Both the position numbers and the translations under genes were made by a program. Positions 61,780 through 64,000 of a stretch of DNA of 64,000 nt are shown here, one piece after another. The notes beneath the pieces were generated by a model. That model was not told where the DNA came from. It saw only the letters and a program-made list of their open reading frames with translations, and did no database searches. Where the stretch lies: the NCBI GenBank assembly GCA_000711775.1, contig ARYC01001535.1, positions 27,129-91,128 of the forward strand, given 5' to 3'. This stretch comes from Oxytricha trifallax (Eukaryota; Ciliophora; Spirotrichea; Sporadotrichida; Oxytrichidae). Each line of letters begins with the position of its first letter. Positions within the stretch are counted from its first letter, which is position 1.

Positions 61780-62054
61780 GTTAATAAAAATAAGACATAC
61801 TATAATTAAGAAAAAGCCCTCATATATTAAGTGACGACCTATTGGTCAATAATATCAAGTAAGTAATTTATTAAATAGGCAAATACGATGCTAAGGATGT
61901 CTAAGACTACAGAGTGGCTTTCAAAGGTTTCGATGAAATGCAGGCATTCGAATAAATGCCAACAAGCCAAATGAACTTACCAGGAGGATTTGTTAACCTA
62001 AGCTATGGTAGGAATTGCTAATAAAATTTGCATTAGAAACTAAGTGGTTTATGA
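61780..62054 (+). pseudogene. Gene fragment of about 90 codons
   Basis: Plus-strand frame with TAA/TAG as Gln: RKSPHILSDDLLVNNIKQVI, then GKYDAKDVQDYRVAFKGFDE, MPTSQMNLPGGFVNLSYGRN, ending at TGA 62052-62054. No ATG at the beginning. Isolated between A+T-rich stretches. It could be a macronuclear-destined segment or a relic; the internal text is among the most natural in the window. Confidence 0.4.
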
Positions 62055-62650
62055 TAAATACTCCTATGGTATGAATTACCTCAAAAGTGTAAATATTTAG
62101 TCATACAAATAATTTAATAGATTAAATGAATATTAAATTTAATCGCTCACTTCTCAGCAATAAATAAACGAAAAGATTCTTATCAATATATACATATATT
62201 AAGTAAAAGAACAGATAATTCCACCAACAATATATTATTTCAATATTATAAAGATGTATATATTAATATAAGGTTCAGGTCTAAATTATTGTCTCCATTT
62301 CAATATTTTAAATACCTTTAGTAATTTCATTTAAAATAGGATTTAAATTAATGTGTAAATTAATTATTTTTAGAGAGAAATAGAAGGATAGAGTATTATA
62401 TAACTTCTATTTTAGCTAAATGCGTTATTGATATCTTTTGACAGAGAATGGTGATTTGCTGATTAAATTACTATACAATTGCGAAATTATATATGTTATC
62501 TATATACGCTACTTTATATCTGGTAAATTATTAGATAATTATAATTGAATTGAAAACTAGATAGTTTTAACCATTTTATCATCAATCGTATTGGTTTAAA
62601 GATTTCCAATCCGGATTTCAGCCAAATTAGTCATACTTATCCTCATTATT

Positions 62651-64000
62651 CAAAACCCCAAAACCCTTTCAGTAGTTTGATTGAGTTTTTGATTGATAAA
62701 AGTAGACTATTAGTGCATACTTTATTAGGGTTATAATGGGTTTATGTAGGAGTTTAATGTTTAAATATTAGTAATTTAAGTGAACATAACAAGCGAGTTT
62801 TTAAAATATTTCACACAAACATAAGCTTAGAGTCATGTGGCAGTTCTCTGAATTTTATCTTTCTAAGTTGATGGTGTTTCTATTGTTTGTTAATTCTCTT
62901 AGCTTGGCTTGATAATAGTTGAGTATGCAAGTTCTCTGAGACCCCCATTTATTTTATTTTTATCGAGATATTGTTTGATTCTCTACTTAGAATCTCTCTC
63001 ACCCCTGCAGCTAAAGTAATCGTTTCTTGGCATGTCACTCTCATTATTATTACTGCTAGAGCCCAGATATCCCATTAAGTCTCTCCATCTCTCCAATCCT
63101 CTCTCTCTGGAAAATATCCAGGAGTGCCGTATACATTTCCTAATGCAGAGGCTTGCACTCTTTGAGCTCTGTCGAAGTCAATAATATAAACTCAAACAGG
63201 CTGAAAGTTCATCATGATGTTCTCTGGCTTTAAGTCTCTATGAACATAACCTAGCTTGTGAAGCTCTTCATCCCTTCAACTATCTGCTATACTATCTAGC
63301 TAATTTATCTCTGACATCTATTGTCAGATAAGAATTCTCTGTAAGTCATTTCAAGTAGAAGCCTGAAGGCTACATGATCTTTACCAAGTAAAGTAGCATC
63401 AAGCTAGATGATATGCCTACACTCATTTAACTTTGCCTTTTATAGAGAATAATATTCATTAGCAAATTCCATTTGGAACTTGTCATCAGCAAGGAAGTAA
63501 TTGAAAGGATATATCTTGTAAGCATATTATTCATCAGTAATGACTCTCTTCTCTATTTTATCTTCAAGAGTGAGGTAGCTTTCTAGGCCAAGAATCTAAG
63601 TCAATAATTTTTAATATGGGAATCTTCATTGCCTCTATTTTAACCATAATTTTGTTGATCTCAGAGACTGGAAAGTTCTTGACTGCTTTCTTCATTTTAA
63701 CTTACTTCTAGACTTCAACTCTAAGAGACTCCACTGGGTTTCTTGATCTCCTCTTTTAGAGGAATCTATTCCCTGTAGGTTCATGAATAAAGACAAAACT
63801 TTAATTGTGCATTTTCTTTAGGTGCACTTTGAGGTCTCTAGTATGAGAATATGGCTTTTCACAGAACTCACAGACATACTTCCCTTCTTTCTTTTAATGC
63901 TTGAGATATAACCCTGGCATATCGTTGTGTATATCTCTCAAGTGTCTCTTATAAGTTTACTTGTAAGGGAAAACTTTATTGAATTCTTTGCATTAATAGT
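62651..64000. mobile_element. TBE-like transposon, one end, continues past the window
   Basis: Starts exactly with CAAAACCCCAAAACCCT, next to ATT (62648-62650), which fits the ANT target of TBE elements. The following sub-terminal bases (CAGTAGTTTGATTGAGTTTT) equal those of the relic at 1562-2830. About 170 bp of non-coding terminal sequence precede the kinase gene. The other end lies beyond 64000. Confidence 0.9.
62880..64000 (-). pseudogene. TBE zinc-finger kinase, partial, frameshifted
   Basis: Read from 64000 downward. A finger begins at FNKVFPYKQTYKRHLRDIHN. A second C2H2 finger KYVCEFCEKPYSHTRDLKVH is complete with its HLKKMH end. A Lys-rich linker follows. After a shift near 63570 comes a kinase-like domain with YKIYPFNYFLADDKFQMEFA. 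After a second shift near 63260 come the catalytic loop VHRDLKPENIMMNF, a DFD in place of DFG (IIDFDRAQ), GTPGYFPE and DIWALAVIIM. A TGA stands just before the DFD motif. It corresponds to the TBE 57-kDa zinc-finger kinase. The amino terminus is outside the window. Not functional as it stands. Confidence 0.8.

Noticed and set aside
1-64000. All three stop codons reassigned genome-wide
   Set aside because: With no stops every frame is open, so openness proves nothing. At least four long frames use TGA only at their ends, with Trp as TGG. Kept as a finding with both explanations instead of as a fact.
1-64000. tRNA or rRNA genes
   Set aside because: No cloverleaf with the conserved TTCRA box and no rRNA core motif was found by eye on either strand; a covariance-model scan would settle this.

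Overview
The window reads as germline (micronuclear) DNA of a ciliate. It is roughly three-quarters A+T. Protein-like reading frames of 70 to about 500 codons appear only when TAA and TAG are read as glutamine; under the standard code almost nothing exceeds 90 codons. A DDE transposon end at 62651 begins with C4A4 telomere-like repeats beside ATT. A shorter relic at 1562-2830 has the same ends and a perfect AAT target duplication. These are the hallmarks of the TBE elements of hypotrich spirotrichs (Oxytricha/Stylonychia type). TGA is a clean terminator for several frames, yet it occurs inside several others without loss of frame, often where Trp would fit. Either those genes are decaying or TGA is sometimes read as Trp, as in Condylostoma and karyorelicts. 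I cannot decide between these, and it weakens a firm placement of the organism.

Layout: 1-4.7 kb holds a shrunken TBE relic and a 300-bp foldback. 5.2-12 kb holds orphan reading frames (5257-5859 +, 8036-9169 +, 10237-11308 -, 11735-12016 -). 13.3-20.5 kb holds degraded plus-strand genes with two foldbacks among them. 22.7-32.4 kb has plus-strand relics of membrane/surface-type proteins, and an acidic minus-strand frame interrupted by a TA-flanked foldback (23073-23477). 35.9-41.5 kb holds minus-strand frames, one of them a clean 295-residue ORF.

41.77-47.87 kb is a 6.1-kb composite DDE transposon. It has terminal inverted repeats of about 580 bp, a 300-codon ORF starting in the left repeat, a zinc-finger/kinase gene, two small ORFs and a broken transposase. 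Two different foldback elements are nested inside it. 47.9-55.6 kb has gene-like frames, a minus-strand frame of about 490 codons ending in a hairpin and an (ATT)n tail, a cluster of three foldbacks, and a 1.5-kb minus-strand pseudogene. 57.6-58.2 kb holds a basic Gln-rich frame. 61.06-61.47 kb is a near-perfect foldback of the same family as those at 23 and 45.5 kb. From 62651 to the window end lies one end of a TBE-like transposon with its zinc-finger kinase gene.

No rRNA, tRNA, CRISPR array or bacterial-type operon was seen. Most gene calls rest on translation by eye with the ciliate code. Frames with unfamiliar products are described, not named.
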